DNA of 64,000 nt from Zygnema cylindricum (taxonomy: Eukaryota; Streptophyta; Zygnematophyceae; Zygnematales; Zygnemataceae), in assembly GCA_037447655.1 (NCBI GenBank), contig JBBHKE010002397.1, forward strand, positions 484,071 to 548,070, written 5' to 3'. The first letter of the stretch is position 1; the number at the start of each line of letters is the position of its first letter. The notes below the pieces were generated by a model. That model did not search any database. It saw nothing but the letters and a program-made list of their open reading frames with translations, and was not told the DNA's origin. The translations under genes and the position numbers were made by a program. Of this stretch, positions 37,370 to 49,583 are shown piece by piece.

Positions 37370-37820
37370 CAGAGGTCGCAAAAGTCAAATTTTAAGATAT
37401 CCGAAACTGACAAATTTTTTTTTTCAAAATCTGATTACCCGACGCCCGACTGAGTTATATCACGCTCGTAAATTGTTACCCGTTACCCCGATACGCGTTT
37501 ACGGAAATAATAGTTAACCGAAACTCGATTTCCAGCGACTACCCGTACCCGCCCATACCCGAATAAGTACAAAATCAATGGTACATCTCCTCGTACCTTC
37601 CACGATACCAAGCGTTGAAAGTACAATAATGTTGGATAGTATTGACAGTACAAGACCTTCAATTTTTTTCGTTTTTTTGGTTTCACGACCGTAACCAAAT
37701 TTTTTTTTCTTTTGTGAATCACCTGCCCGCATCTGCCCGGCCACCCAAATTTGGCACCAGAATACGCTGGAGGTCGGGTGACGGTCGGTTATGGTTTTGG
37801 GTAACCGTTTGCGACCTCTG
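37370..37820. mobile_element. hAT-like non-autonomous element 1
   Basis: Terminal repeats CAGAGGTCGCAAA / TTTGCGACCTCTG. Flanks CCTAGGGG and CCAAGGGG form an 8 bp target duplication with one mismatch. Copy B of the host repeat (about 47325-47345) lacks the element and reads ACTCCTAAGGGTCTC there. TIR, 8 bp duplication and empty site together support the hAT superfamily. No transposase is present. Confidence 0.8.
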
Positions 37821-37929
37821 CCAAGGGGCTTGACTGCAGACCAGCTACCACATCGATGCACTGGTTTCCGATGCATGCCGATATGCGTCACTCATAATGC
37901 ATGCTGAAGTAGTTCGGTTCACTTGGCGT

Positions 37930-38975
37930 CAGAGTTCGCAAACGGTTACCCGAAACCGTAACCGACCGTCACCCGACCGCCAGCATATTCTGGGTGCCAA
38001 AATCTGGGGGGCCGGGCGGATTTGGGCGTGTGATTCACAAAAAAAAAAAAAAAAAAAAAAAACTGTTAGTCGGGTAAGCAAAAAACGAAAAAAAAATGAA
38101 AGTCGTGTACTGTCCATACTATCCAACATTATTGTACTTTGTGCTCTTGGTATCGTGGAAGGTAGTGTTGGGTATCGGGTAATTTCATATCGCGATAATT
38201 TCGATATTCGATATATCGAATATCGATCGAGCAAAGTCCTCGATATATCGTACCGAGACCAACATAAATTATCGCGATATACATCGCTAAAAAAATGGTG
38301 TCCGTACAGGTAAAGTACGAAAAATAGTACGGAAATTGTACGGAAATTGTCCGGAATCCCCCCCCCCCCCCCCCCCCCCCACACTGAGCGTGCGCCACGT
38401 GGGGGAGTTGAAAAAAAAATCGGAAAAAAAAAATTATCGCATAAATATCCAGATATTTAGGTTCTCCGTTCATGTATGCGATACATCGATTATCGGGTAC
38501 CTCAAATTCGATATTATATCGAATATTGGCATTAGTGTAAACGTTTTTTTCGTCTCTTAAAACATATTATCTCCGTACACATTCGTCCGATTCTCAAACG
38601 GAGACAGCCAATAGAAAGCTGAAAATCGTAGCTTTCAATCGCAACCGTCAGATGCACAATCGGACAAGTGTGTACGAAGAAAAAAATGTTTTTAGAGACG
38701 AAAAAAAACATTTACACTAATAGCGATTCACGGTGTAGTGGAAGGTATAATAAGGGAGTACCACTAATTTTGTACTTATTGGGGTACGGGAGGGTACGGG
38801 TGATCGCGGGAAATCGAGTTTCGGTTAAAACTTTTATTTTCGTAAACGCGTATCAGGTAACGGGTAACAGTTTAGGAGCGTGACATAACCGGGTCGTGCG
38901 TCGGGTACTCAGATTCTGAAAAAAGAAAAAATTGTCGGTTTCGGTTATCTACAATTTTGACTTTTGCGACCTCTA
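37930..38975. mobile_element. hAT-like non-autonomous element 2
   Basis: Starts CAGAGTTCGCAAACGG and ends TTTTGCGACCTCTA. The 8 bp flanks CTTGGCGT (37922-37929) and CTTTGCGT (38976-38983) differ at one base. Copy B near 47450 is uninterrupted (GTTTGCGTTAGG). Its right arm (38735-38975) is inverted relative to 37370-37620 of element 1, so the two share a family. The interior holds a C23 run, a perfect 24 bp palindrome at 38202-38225 and a piece of a Tc1-like MITE near 38530-38732. Confidence 0.78.
38358..38380. repeat. C23 homopolymer
   Basis: Uninterrupted run of 23 C inside hAT-like element 2. Its length may be unreliable in the assembly. Confidence 0.9.
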
Positions 38976-39109
38976 CTTTGCGTTAGGTCGAAGCCAAAGG
39001 AGTTTTAGCACTTAGTACAACAAGTCAACGCTGCACCTTTGACTTTTATAAGGATTGGTAAATTAGGTAAATTAGGTGAAAAAAGCAGATATAGACATAT
39101 AGTTCAGTA

Positions 39110-39600
39110 CACCGTGAATCGCTATTAGCGTACATGACGCTAATTGGGGTACCCCTTTTTTTGGGGCAAATTCTCAAATAGAATAAAGTACGCTAAAAGT
39201 TTTTGCACGTTATTTGAGGTACCCCCGCTCAATGCGGTTCATAACTGTAATTTAGTTCCCTTTTAAATAGTGTGGTGTACGGACTGCCAGATCTGTACTA
39301 TTTCGTACATTTTTAAGTTAAAAAGTACAGAAAATATAATAATATATAATTGCGTAAATATTTTCCGGCATACGCAGATGTCAAAAAAACGCGAAGGCGT
39401 ACGATTTGAACAGTTTCGTACATATACATGTTTTAGTATGGACATATTATGTGTTGAAAATTTTTACAAAGCAGTTTACAAATTAGAGTACATGATAAAT
39501 TAGAATCATGGTGTACCCGAAAAAACACAATTTACCGTAAAGTACGCTAATTGTTTCATTACGCTATCTATTTCATTACGCTAATAGCGATTCACGGTGT
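39110..39600. mobile_element. Tc1/mariner-like MITE, subfamily GTGAATCGCTATTAGCG
   Basis: 491 bp, starting CACCGTGAATCGCTATTAGC and ending GCTAATAGCGATTCACGGTG, flanked by TA. Copy B of the host repeat (around 47535) lacks it. It contains the core AAATAGTGTGGTGTACGG shared with the other subfamilies. Flanks read CAG-TA and TA-CTG. Confidence 0.9.
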
Positions 39601-39602
39601 AC

Positions 39603-40415
39603 TGTACTGTATAATACTAATTTGCGGTTCGCCAAGGAGGCTCATTTTGGATCACTCAAACAAATGGTGTTAATTATCATTAAAACTGTACTTAGTTGCG
39701 TGGTTCACACTTGAAAAATGGGGAAAACGGTATGATATGGAAACGGTACTTTTTTTTGTCCGCCATGAACTGGCACGTGACGCTAGCCCTACGTCAACTA
39801 GCGTGTCGTGATAAGAGACACTTGTCCGTACGAAAAGTAAACGCTTTGCGGACATGATATGTACGAAGCCTTTTCAAACCAAAATGTACTGCCACGCAAG
39901 CGTTTGTACAGAGCGAAAATAACCGCGAAGGAACTTAGAATATGCCCTTTTTTCTTTTTTTCCATCGGTGTTATTTTTTTTTTTTTAACATTACGCGTTC
40001 TCTTATCTGATTGGTCTTCTAGTTTTTCATAAGTTTGCAACGGAATGAAATTATTGTACGGTTCACGTCCGTGCGCTTCGTTTTCGAAAATCTTCAAAAA
40101 CGAAAAAGTGCATTCCGAACATGATGTCCGATGGCGGGCGACAGTTGCCGTTTGGTATACGCAGCTGTCGAGTTTTGACGCATAAAACTGCGCTCTTTTG
40201 TCCGCCGCTACGCTCCAAAACGGTCAAACCAAACTGGCCCAAACCGTCACTGCCGTGCTTTTTGTCATTTTATGAAATTTGGCGTACGAATCCCAAAATT
40301 TATGACATCCGTTTTCCCATTTTTCAAGTGTGAACCACTTTACTTAATGTTTTGAGACTGCTGTTACAGTATTGCACGACAGAGAAAACGAGGGAGAGAA
40401 CCGAAAGGAGGGAAG
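39603..40415. other. Intergenic spacer without recognisable gene
   Basis: The first ~80 bp continue the host repeat (GGAGGCTCATTTTG). The rest, including the GC-richer patch at 40120-40330, has no supported frame or terminal repeats. Confidence 0.5.
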
Positions 40416-40418
40416 CCA

Positions 40419-42070
40419 TGGCGCGTGGAATTGAGGATTATGATTCCATGGAAGCGGTACGAAACATCTAGCCACCTAGCAGCAGTAATGGACTCTGTGA
40501 TTCGATGTTTTTTTTTTTCTGTTGTTTTGCCTCCACCACCTAATCTGACCTTAAATTTTTACCTTGCATGTTTATCGCTGATTATTGTGCATAAATGTCT
40601 TTTCACAGGCAAGAATTTCAGATCATATTGATATTGACCCTGGCAAGAGTGCCCTCCTTCTTTACCTACCTCCTTAACTGTATTTTTGAAATGTTTCATC
40701 TCTTTTGGATTCTATCTTCTTCTGTTTTTTGAAACGAAAGCATTTTAAAGAACAGCAGATGTCCATGAGGTCAATGACATCAGCAATATTACAAACATTA
40801 TTATGGTCTGGCAGAGGATAATTAAGATATCAGCCAATGCACATGGTTGAAGTTGCTAGGGCTATTTAAACATCCATTTTCATTTTCTCCTGTATAGATT
40901 TGCTCGGAGATTTTGCCTTAAAGTGATATACACATTCGACAAATTGCAAATATTCTCCATTATGCATTATTTACCTTTTAGCCTAACCATATAGACATCC
41001 ATGGCTGAGTGATTTGTTGTTTTGATGAATCGAATGATTACCTTTCTCCTTGTCCTTCACTTTCTTCTCGTAGAATCTGAATAAAACCAAACTTACAGTT
41101 AAAGAACTTTGACCATTCACTGACTTTTCAGTTTTTTGCCAACCTATCATTCAATCTTGCTGCAGCAAAACAATGTCACGATACCTCGCCACCACATTGC
41201 AGAGGCTATGCAAGCCATGCAAGCCATGCCAGGAGAGCCTGAGAATCATTTTGACGTGAGATTGTTTGTTCTAATATCTCCAGACAAGATGCGGTACGTG
41301 GAGGATTATGTAAAGGCTCGATATCCAGAGATATATATGGAAAGAGTGGCGCGCATGAATTTGCCTCGTGTCTCCGAGGAGGATGACGAGCAGAATTCTC
41401 GGTATGAAACTGTCAGAGTTGTGCAGCAAAATTATAGCAGTAACAAGAGCTTGTGAGAGTAACAAAGCGATTTTACTGAATGCTATTTTGGTAGAGGAGA
41501 GTGGAAAAGGTGAGTTTTGCAGTGCCGTCTCTATGAGGATGTCGAATTATTAGCCCTCAGGCTTTTGAATGTTTTATGCTGTTGTTGGTCTAGCAATCCT
41601 GGAGGTTTGTACAGATGGGAGTTTCTGCCTTTTTAATGCAATGCTTGAATAGTTGTGTGAGGTCTTATGCTTCTAAATAGATAGGTTGTTGTCATTGGTA
41701 TGCATGGTTGTGCGCTGGGAGCATGCACAGTTGAGGTGGGAAAAAGGTCTCCTGGATTATGAAATACGTTGGTATGCCTTTGGTCCATTAGATCTGACCA
41801 GCGCAGAATTTCAACAGCTTGTCCTTCTTGCCGGCTGCAGGCCTCAGATATTCATGCTGTTGAAAAGCGCACCTTACATTGGCTTTTTCCTTTTGACTGT
41901 TTTCCTGGACGGTTGTCTGATTCTCCTTAGGTTTTGTATGCTCTCAGGGATTTTCAGCGGCAGGGACAACATGTAGAACAAATCAAACGATCCAGTGTCA
42001 GAGGGAACGGTTCTCCTCAGCAGCCTTCTCCATGGTATTCTCGATGGATCAGTCCTCCTTAGCAGCCTTC
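40419..42070 (+). pseudogene. Gene fragment, copy C of an unrecognised gene
   Basis: A first exon with ATG (MARGIEDYDSMEA, then a GTACG donor) is followed at 40609 by ARISDHIDIDPGKSA. There a deletion has removed the rest of that exon and its donor, which copy D still has. A third exon-like frame begins after an acceptor near 41165 (QNNVTIPRHHIAEAMQ, DKMRYVEDYVKARYPEIYME). Two later frames follow: LRWEKGLLDYEIRWYAF near 41733, and a terminal VLYALRDFQRQGQHVEQIKR ending in a stop near 42060. I do not recognise the family. The deleted exon end and drift relative to copy D suggest a pseudogene. Confidence 0.5.
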
Positions 42071-42636
42071 TCCATGGTTTCCTCGCAGACAAACCATCTG
42101 GAGCATGTTTGGCAGAACAGTCAATGATGGTTTTAAATGTCAACAACAACTCTTTTTTTTTCCTTTGGAATTTTTTTCTAGTGTTTTTGATGGTCTCTAT
42201 AATATTATATGGTATAACTTCTTTTTTTTTAGATATTTTGACTTTGTGCAGTTCGTTTTCCCTCATCCGCTTTGAAACTACATAAATGATTTCATTCAAT
42301 TAAATCTATATTGAAATGCCATCGAGTTTTTAAGAGAATTTTCAAGCAAAATAAACTAAAATGAAAACCATTAAATGCCAGTTCTAAACGTTGGTTTGTT
42401 TGTTTGTTTCTGTTCGATTCTGTTATTTTGTTTGTTTGTTAAATTCTCCATGTTGTTCCTGAAATTTGCAGTCTGTCCTCTTGTGCCCTCTATCTATAAA
42501 ACTAGTTACTCGACATTCCAAGTAAGCCCTTAATTACACATAATACTAATAAGTTGAATTTCCTACTTCAGTTCAAAGAGGGCTCTAAACTATTACTTTT
42601 TTTACGAAGTCCTCATCCGACCCGCGGCCTGCAGTA

Positions 42637-43127
42637 CACCGCGCATCGTAATTAGAGTAATGAAAAAAATTAGAGTAAAAAAAAGAGAAAAAAATAATTA
42701 GAGTAACTTACTCTAATTTATGTGATAGAATTGATTTAGAAAGGAATTTACTCTAATTTATGCGGTGTACTCTAATTTGGCAAGTTAATATCCTCTACTG
42801 TAAATAAGGTATTCGTACAGAATCTGACAAAACGTACAGTTTATCGTCACTATGACGTTTTCAATAAAACGCAGTTACATGATAAATGGCCTGTATTTAA
42901 TCATTATCTGTACTTTTTTATAAAAAAAGTACAATTTTGCACGGACGGACGTCATCCATACTCCACACTATTTAAAACAAACATATATTAGAATTAAAAA
43001 CGCTAATTAAATTTTACCTTAAATAGCATAATGAAAAAATTAGAATCATTTACTCTATTTCATGTGATAGAGTCGAAATTTCGAGCGACCGAATTAGAGT
43101 AATTTACTCTAATTACGATTCGCGGTG
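42637..43127. mobile_element. Tc1/mariner-like MITE, subfamily GCGAATCGTAATTAGAG
   Basis: 491 bp, left end CACCGCGCATCGTAATTAGA, right end CTAATTACGATTCGCGGTG, TA on both sides. The paralogous site at 34614 and 36318 is uninterrupted (CTGCAGAACTGTACTTT), giving an almost exact empty site. The left half also occurs in copy D at 51883, so the insertion predates the C/D duplication. Confidence 0.92.
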
Positions 43128-43392
43128 TACTGTACTTTGTTATTTAGTGTACGGTCGGATGTTTATGCTACGACATCGTAAGAATTTTTGTCGCCTATTG
43201 GTCAGGCATCCTCGGCCTTAATCAAAGAACGATCGTCGGTCCATCGACGGTTCAACCGATAGTTACATGACGCATTGTCTATCGGCGAGCCCCAACATTC
43301 CTATCCGCAGGCTGTAGCCGGTATGGTTTCCGTACCGGAACTTCTTAACGCGCAAACGAAAGGACACTGCGGTCGGAATCATTACTTCGCTA

Positions 43393-43894
43393 CACCGCGA
43401 ATCGTAATTAGAGTTATGAAGGCTAATTCCGTCACCCCAAATTTTGACTCTATCACCATAAATAGAGTATATTATTCTACATTATTATTTACATTATTTA
43501 AGGTACTTTTTAAATGAGCATTTTTAACTCTAAAACAGTGCCGTTTTAAATAGTGTGGCGTACGGCTGATCGTGCAAAATTGTACTTTATTAAGTAAAAA
43601 AGTGCAAATAATGATTTAATACAGGCCGTTATCATTTAATTGTATTTTAACAAACTCCATAGTGCAAACGTCATAATGACGTGAAACTGTATGTTTTGTC
43701 AGATTCTATTTGTGTACCTAATTTACAGTAGATATATTCAGCGCCTAAATTTACGCCCAAATTAGAGTAATTGATAAATTAGAGTAAATTTTTTTTTTAA
43801 ACAATTGATCACCCAAATTAGAGTTCATAACTCTCATCATTATTTTTCGTTTTTTCCTCTAATTATTTCTTTACTCTAATTAAGATTCGAGGTG
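43393..43894. mobile_element. Tc1/mariner-like MITE with matching empty site
   Basis: 502 bp, CACCGCGAATCGTAATTAGA to TTAAGATTCGAGGTG, TA on both sides. Copy A at about 36560-36567 reads CTCTGCTATGTGTAAAGC where this copy has TTCGCTA-element-TATGCGTAAAGC, showing a plain TA duplication. The interior carries AAATAGTGTGGCGTACGG and a palindromic GTACTTTATTAAGTAAAAAAG stretch. Confidence 0.92.
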
Positions 43895-44537
43895 TATGCG
43901 TAAAGCAATTGTTGGTTCGTGGCGGTGGCGGTACGGCAATAACTCGTGAACAAACATGCCAGCGTGCGTGTATGTGATACTTCGTTACGCATGTATTCGA
44001 CGGGTACAAAGTAGGTTGTGTAAATAACAAAAAGTGTGCATTGTGCGCGTGTTTTGGGGAATGCTGTACTCAAAGCGAACGCGCGTGTGCACAACTCTAG
44101 ATACACTCTGGATTCTTATGGGCAGTGGTAGGTGTACAAAGTGCGCAACATCGCAACGTCTAGGAATTAACCTTTTTAGTAAATGTGGAAGAGTATGACT
44201 ATAATCTTATTTAGTATAACAAATACTCTCTCCGGCGACGTTATTTCATTCTTCGCCCACCTTTATGTTGCAAAACCATCAATTTAGTAAGTACATCAAT
44301 TGTGACATTTTAGCCAAAAAATAGACACCTCATAGAGAAACCATTTTTTGTGAAGTTCAAACCTCGTGAATATCGCTTTTTAAAAATCTGATTTTAAACC
44401 CTAAAATCATAATTACCGAACCTAGGATCAAGTTCGTCGGAATTAGTGATGTGTGTTTGCGAGCATCGGCAACTCCTAAGTTGGTGTACTAATGTGAGGA
44501 CTAATCTACCATTTAAACCCTGAAAAATATTGAAAAA

Positions 44538-44539
<2 letters not shown>

Positions 44540-44572
<33 letters not shown>
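44540..44572. repeat. (TA)n microsatellite
   Basis: About 15 TA dinucleotides; the matching place in copy A (near 37160-37175) has only a few. Confidence 0.9.
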
Positions 44573-44574
<2 letters not shown>

Positions 44575-45317
44575 GTAAATATTATATTTTATATATATTT
44601 TAGGCCTTATTGTGCAGTAAATTTCACAAAATAGGCATCTTGTTTTGCATTTTATGAGTTCTACAATCATTTTAGGGAATTGATCATGACAGTGACTGTT
44701 TTGGTTGCGCACAGTCACTTATGTCACTTTGTCAAAAATTGTACATTTAAAGTACATATTGGTACAAATAAAGTACCGTTGAGTACAAATTTGGCAGTCA
44801 ATCGGTTGGACAACTTTGACTTTCAAAATTTTGTTTCAACCGCTTAAAATTTTGCCGCGCTTTCGGACGTCGACCGTCATAATAAAATTAGCATCTCACA
44901 CGGCCAGCGAACGTTTACGGTAACAAAGCTGAGGCAACCACATGTAAATAAAGAGGTTGCAGACAATCACTTTTTGTCTTTACGTGAGCACCACGGTGAG
45001 AACACTTAGCCGCAAAATTGAAATTTAATCTTATAAACATTACATTGAACTTAGACGCAAATTGAAATGAAACCTCTTTAAACTAAAGTAATATAAGTCT
45101 TGTACGGAAATTTTTAAACGCACGAAACAAAATTTTGTTGTCAATGTAGAATTGTTGCTTCGTAGATAGTGTGGCTCGATTTCGTCGGGCGTGACGACGC
45201 GCATTTTTTTCATTTAATTTCAATTGATATTTTTACGCCGGTTCATTATAATTAATTATACTGTACAAAGTTTATTTCGTTTCGTGCGTTTTAATATTTC
45301 AATTCAAACTTATAGTA

Positions 45318-46811
45318 CACCGCGAATCGTAATTAGAGTAAATTACTCTAATTCGGTCACTCGAAATTTTGACTCTATCACAGGAAATAGAGTAAATAAT
45401 TCTAATTTTTTCATTATTATATTTAAGGTAAATTTTAATTAGCGTTTTTAATTCTATTATAGGTTCATTTTAAATAGTGTGGAGTACGGACGGTGTCAGA
45501 CCGTGCAAAATTGTACTTTATTAAGTAAAAAAGTACAACTAATGATTTTGTTGAAAAGAGAGGTATTTTGTAGTCTTTCTTGTAACCTTACTGGAGCCCT
45601 CATACTTGTCGTAGTCACTGAGGACCTGCACTCATACTTGTCGTAGTCACTCAGGACCTGCAAACAACCTGTTGCAGCTAAAAGAGACAGGCAGATCATT
45701 CAGTATAGTTTTTTCTGCAAAATGTAACTGCCCCTTATTGGACTTTATCAAGTGACCTCTGGATGATCACCGTCCGGACCAGCGATCGCCTTATCTGGTG
45801 GGTCCTGAAGAAATCGATACATGCATATGGCGCGATATTTATTTAAAGCTTACCGCACCGGACATTTCATTTAACTAATTACGGGACGATTTATGCATGG
45901 AAACATACCGGTCCGCACGAAATCTGGACCGCACGAAATATACGAATTGACATTTAATTTCAACTGACGAAATCAATTATCCGGATCTGATCGAACGGCT
46001 CACAGTGGAGCCGGAATGCCGGAATGGCCATTTGGCAGTTTGCGGACCAGATGTCAGCGGAAGATACGCGGCAACATATGGATGGACAGCGGATATCACG
46101 AGAGGAGCAACTACGGCTCCGGAACTGACACACGTTAGCGGAATGGCCATGTCGTACTATGGACCTACAAGAAGTACAGCGGTACCTGTACCTTATTGTA
46201 CTTTACAATCTTATGATTGGTCGAAGTATCTTAGTAGTAGGCTTAGAGAGGTAGCTTAGGACTTAGAATATTTTTGGTTTTTCAGCCTCTCTCCCAGAGT
46301 GCACTTGTATTTATGAACCAACTTTGGTCAACCATAACTTAATGCTCAAGGGAGCAATTTCAGTGATTCTTTTTGCAACGGACTCAGGTGAGTCCAAGCT
46401 ACACAATGGTGTAATCAGTCAGAGTTTTTGCGTCCCAATGTGGGACTAATTTATTGTCAAAGTCAAAAGTGCATATCCTATCCTAGAGGTTTCACATAAG
46501 CTGGACATTCTGTGTACCAATGGAGGTCACAGAATTACAAATTTAATACAGGCCGTTATCATGTAACTGCGTTTTAACAAACCGCGTAGTGCAAACGTCA
46601 TAGTGACAATAAACTGTACGTTTTGCCAAGGTATGTACGAATACATTATTTACAGTAGAGGATATTAGCGTGCCAAATTACAGTACTTAAACAAATTAGA
46701 GTAAACTTCATAGTTGAAAAAGCTCTATCACATAAATTAGCGTTCATTACTCTATTTTTTTTTTAGTTTTTGTACTCTAAAGTCTTCATTACTCTAATTA
46801 TGATTCACGGC
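45318..46811. mobile_element. Tc1/mariner-like MITE split by an LTR-like insert, inside the Mutator-like element
   Basis: Starts CACCGCGAATCGTAATTAGA and ends CTAATTATGATTCACGGCG; TA at 45316-45317 and 46812-46813. Removing 45549-46540 restores a ~500 bp element collinear with 43393-43894. Confidence 0.88.
45549..46540. mobile_element. Probable solo LTR inserted in the MITE
   Basis: About 991 bp beginning TGTTGAAAAGAGAGG and ending GAATTACA(A), with the TG...CA ends typical of LTRs. The flanks GATTT / AATTT (or a perfect ATTT) match the uninterrupted AATGATTTAATACAGG of the 43393 MITE. A 36 bp-scale direct repeat (CATACTTGTCGTAGTCACT twice) lies at 45601-45660. No gag/pol is nearby. LTR identity is inferred from ends and size only. 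Confidence 0.6.
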
Positions 46812-47824
46812 GTAGTTTAGTTTAGTTTAAAGAGGTTTCGTTTCAATTTGCATCTAAGTTCAATGCAACGCTTAGACGATTAAACTTCAATTTTGCGGCT
46901 AAGTGCTCTCACCGTGGAGCTCACGTAAAGACAAAAAGTGATTTTTTCTGCAACACTTTTATTTACATGTGATTGTGGCAGTTTTGTTACCGTAAAAGTT
47001 TGTCGGCCGTGTGAATTGTTAAAGTTATTATGACATTCGACGTCCGCAAGTTCGTCAAATATTTAAGTGGTTGAAACAAAAATTTGAAAGTCAAAGTTGT
47101 CCAACCGATTGATCGTCAAATTTGTATTCAACAGTACTTTATTTGTACCAATATGTACTTCAAACGTACAATTTTTGACAGAGTGACGTGAGTGACCGTG
47201 CACAACCAAAACAGTCACTGTCATGATCAATTCCATAATTTTATTTCCCAAGAGTTCACAAAATTGAAAACTGGACACTTAAAAAGTACAGGAAAATCTC
47301 GATTTTTTTTTTATTGTTATTACTCCTAAGGGTCTCAAATGCAGGTCGATTACCACATCGATGCACTGGCTTCTGATGCATGCTGATATGCGTCACTCAT
47401 AATGCATGCTGAAGTAGTTCGGTTCAGTTTGCGTTAGGTTAAAGCCAAAGGTGTTTTAACACTTAGTACAACAAGTCAACGCTGCACCTTTGACTTTTAC
47501 GAGGATTGATAAACTGCGTAACAATGCAGATATAGACACATAGTACTATCCCTATTTGCGGTTCGCAAGGAGGCTCATTTTGAATCACTCAAACCATAGT
47601 TCAAAAGTAGGTGAAAGTAGGCCCATACAATATGCCTATTGTACGGAAAACATACAATATGACCTTAAGACCCATATTGTATTGGTTGCAAAATGAAAAA
47701 AAAAAGTAGCAGGGCTGAGTTGCACATCGTTCGATAGAGAATTAAATGTCATCGGACGTTTGCTGATCAAAGTAGATATCAAAGTAGCGATATAAGAAGA
47801 TCACATGAAAAGCCCATAACACTA

Positions 47825-48371
47825 CACCGTCAATCACTATTATAGTATATAACGCCAATTCGGTGCCCTTTTTTCAAATAAAAAAACATGAAATATAATC
47901 CATAATTATATTTTTTCCATTATTCAAATTAGGTTTTTTCTTCAATTAGCGTTAATAATGGAAGTACAATGCGATGGAAATAGTGTGGCGTAGGGACAAG
48001 ATATTTCCGTACTAAATGGTACTCTTTAAATTACAAAGGCATAAAAAGACACTTAACATTATTGCGCACACATGTGAATGTGCACTGGAAGAAAGAGACG
48101 CAACTCGTCGACAAAAATCATGTTCTCTTATGTTCGTCGGTCGACCGTGTGAACAGAGCGACGACGTACGAATTGTCAAATTTTGTACGGATACACATAT
48201 TACTGTAGACATCGAAAGGGCGGGTATTTATTATTCAGGACAACCCTAGTTACAGTTAGGGATTAATTAGTTTATATATTTAAAAAAAATAAAAAAAATC
48301 CCGATTAGTGTTAATAACACTAATTTTTTTTTAAGCTATTTATTCCTTTTCTCTAATAGCGATTGACGGTG
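47825..48371. mobile_element. Tc1/mariner-like MITE, subfamily GTCAATCACTATTA
   Basis: 547 bp, CACCGTCAATCACTATTA to TAATAGCGATTGACGGTG, flanked by TA. The paralogous sequence at 63510-63535 (AGAAGATCACATGGAGAGCC then CGTAACACAACTTACGC) lacks the insertion. The core AAATAGTGTGGCGTAGGG is present. Confidence 0.88.
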
Positions 48372-48534
48372 TACTGTACTTGCGCCTATCAAAGGCCTAC
48401 CATAAAACGCCTACTTTTGAACTCAAACAAATGGTGTTAATAAACATTTTTTTTTTTTTTTGCGTCAAGAATATTTTCGCACGAAAGAACTCTTTAATAG
48501 CAATAGGCGGTGTACTGCAATTATATATTTTGTG

Positions 48535-48635
48535 AGTACTGTACTGTAAAGTACATTACAGTACTTTAATGTTTTGTACTGTATTTTACTGTACTTTACT
48601 GTACTTTACAATTATTTTGCTACAGTACTAACGTA
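48535..48635. repeat. TACTGTAC/TTTACTGTAC repeat patch
   Basis: Imperfect tandem copies of TACTGTACTT and their inverted forms. The same motif flanks several of the TA-inserted MITEs. Confidence 0.75.
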
Positions 48636-48639
48636 GGAA

Positions 48640-49510
48640 GTCAGCAGCGGAGTCTCCTTTGCAGTCTCCTTCGTAGTTTCCTTCTTTGAATGACGTGGCA
48701 GTACGGATTCTCTTGTGGAACGAGGAATTTATCAAGTTTACCATATTTTAGAACTCGCGCTGGGTGCATTGATGACGTGGATTTCCGACGCGGATTACCA
48801 AATTACTGTAGTGCTGTCATAATGCAAACAGGATTTTCATTTTTGGCACACATTCCCTTCCGAGTGAAGGGAAATTTCCATCGGAGCATTTTTCGATGTG
48901 TTATGTTGTCGGGACGCTAAAGGTTACCATGGAAGCTTCCTCTAACAGCGCCTGAAATATTTTACCGGATTTGGCGGCTCAGAATGAGTTTATTTTGCCC
49001 GTATTTTGAACTGAGTAATTATTTTCTCCGGCATTTCAAATTTGCGTTTACGGGATGGAACAGGGGTTTGGGGTTGAGGACGATTAAGGACGGTTTCGGA
49101 CGATTGGTTATGTAATCCTAGCCTTCCATTAGGTACCCCTTTGAGGCCTTGACGACAAGAAAACATTTTTTGTTTTGTTACGACTATTGGCTAGTGGTAC
49201 CGAATTCTGGCATTCGTACAGTAAAGTACAGTAAAGAACAACAATCACGTTTCATACATTTTTACCAGATTGTACTGTAGCCTGTCTTTTCAGAACTAGT
49301 GTGGGTGGTTTTGTCGTTCAGCGGTCCTCTGAGAACCTGACCGAGTATATCCTTCTCTGTCATGGCTTTTCATGGCTGCCCTATCTGTTTGTCCACTGTA
49401 TCGATATCTTTCAGCATTACACTTTGTACCTGCCAAGTAAGTCGCCTGTAGCAGTTAGTGAATTTCAATCTCATAGTGGAGACTGTACTTCGCCTTTTTA
49501 AGGTCTTTAC
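48640..49510. other. Intergenic spacer without recognisable gene
   Basis: No splice-supported frame, terminal repeat or RNA gene seen. Confidence 0.5.
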
Positions 49511-49583
49511 TTAATGTTTTGAGACTGTTTTACAGTAAAGCACGGCAGAGAAAACGAGGGAGAGAACTGAAAGAAGGGAAGCC

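Larger units (their letters stand above)
36455..39107 (+). repeat. Host repeat, copy A (interrupted by two hAT elements)
   Basis: The segment after the tandem duplication aligns to copy B (43130-47820) once insertions are removed. Shared blocks include ATGCCAGCGTGCGTGTATG, AGATACACTCTGGATTCTTA, ACTCTCTCCGGCGAC and CACTCATAATGCATGCTGAA. It has no intact protein frame. Its value is as the paired empty or filled site for the insertions listed here. Confidence 0.75.
44675..47234. mobile_element. Mutator-like element with ~410 bp inverted arms
   Basis: Left arm 44675-45090 and right arm about 46815-47234 are inverted copies, with ends GGAATTGATCATGACAGTGA and TCACTGTCATGATCAATTCC. Flanks ATCATTTTA (44666-44674) and ATAATTTTA (47235-47243) form a 9 bp duplication with one mismatch. 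Copy A near 37262 is uninterrupted (CAATTTTATTTCCCAAGAG). Long inverted ends plus a 9 bp duplication fit MULEs. There is no transposase frame; the centre is mostly a later MITE. Confidence 0.85.
43130..47822 (+). repeat. Host repeat, copy B (interrupted by a MITE and a Mutator-like element)
   Basis: Aligns to copy A at 36330-39107 and beyond once 43393-43894 and 44675-47234 are removed. Blocks include GTGTACGGTCGGATGTTTAT, ATGCCAGCGTGCGTGTATG and CATAATGCATGCTGAAGTAG. No intact coding frame. Confidence 0.75.

Noticed and set aside
41874-42299. Minus-strand frame repeated at 51121-51545
   Set aside because: Shadow of the duplicated plus-strand gene fragment and its T-rich 3' flank.
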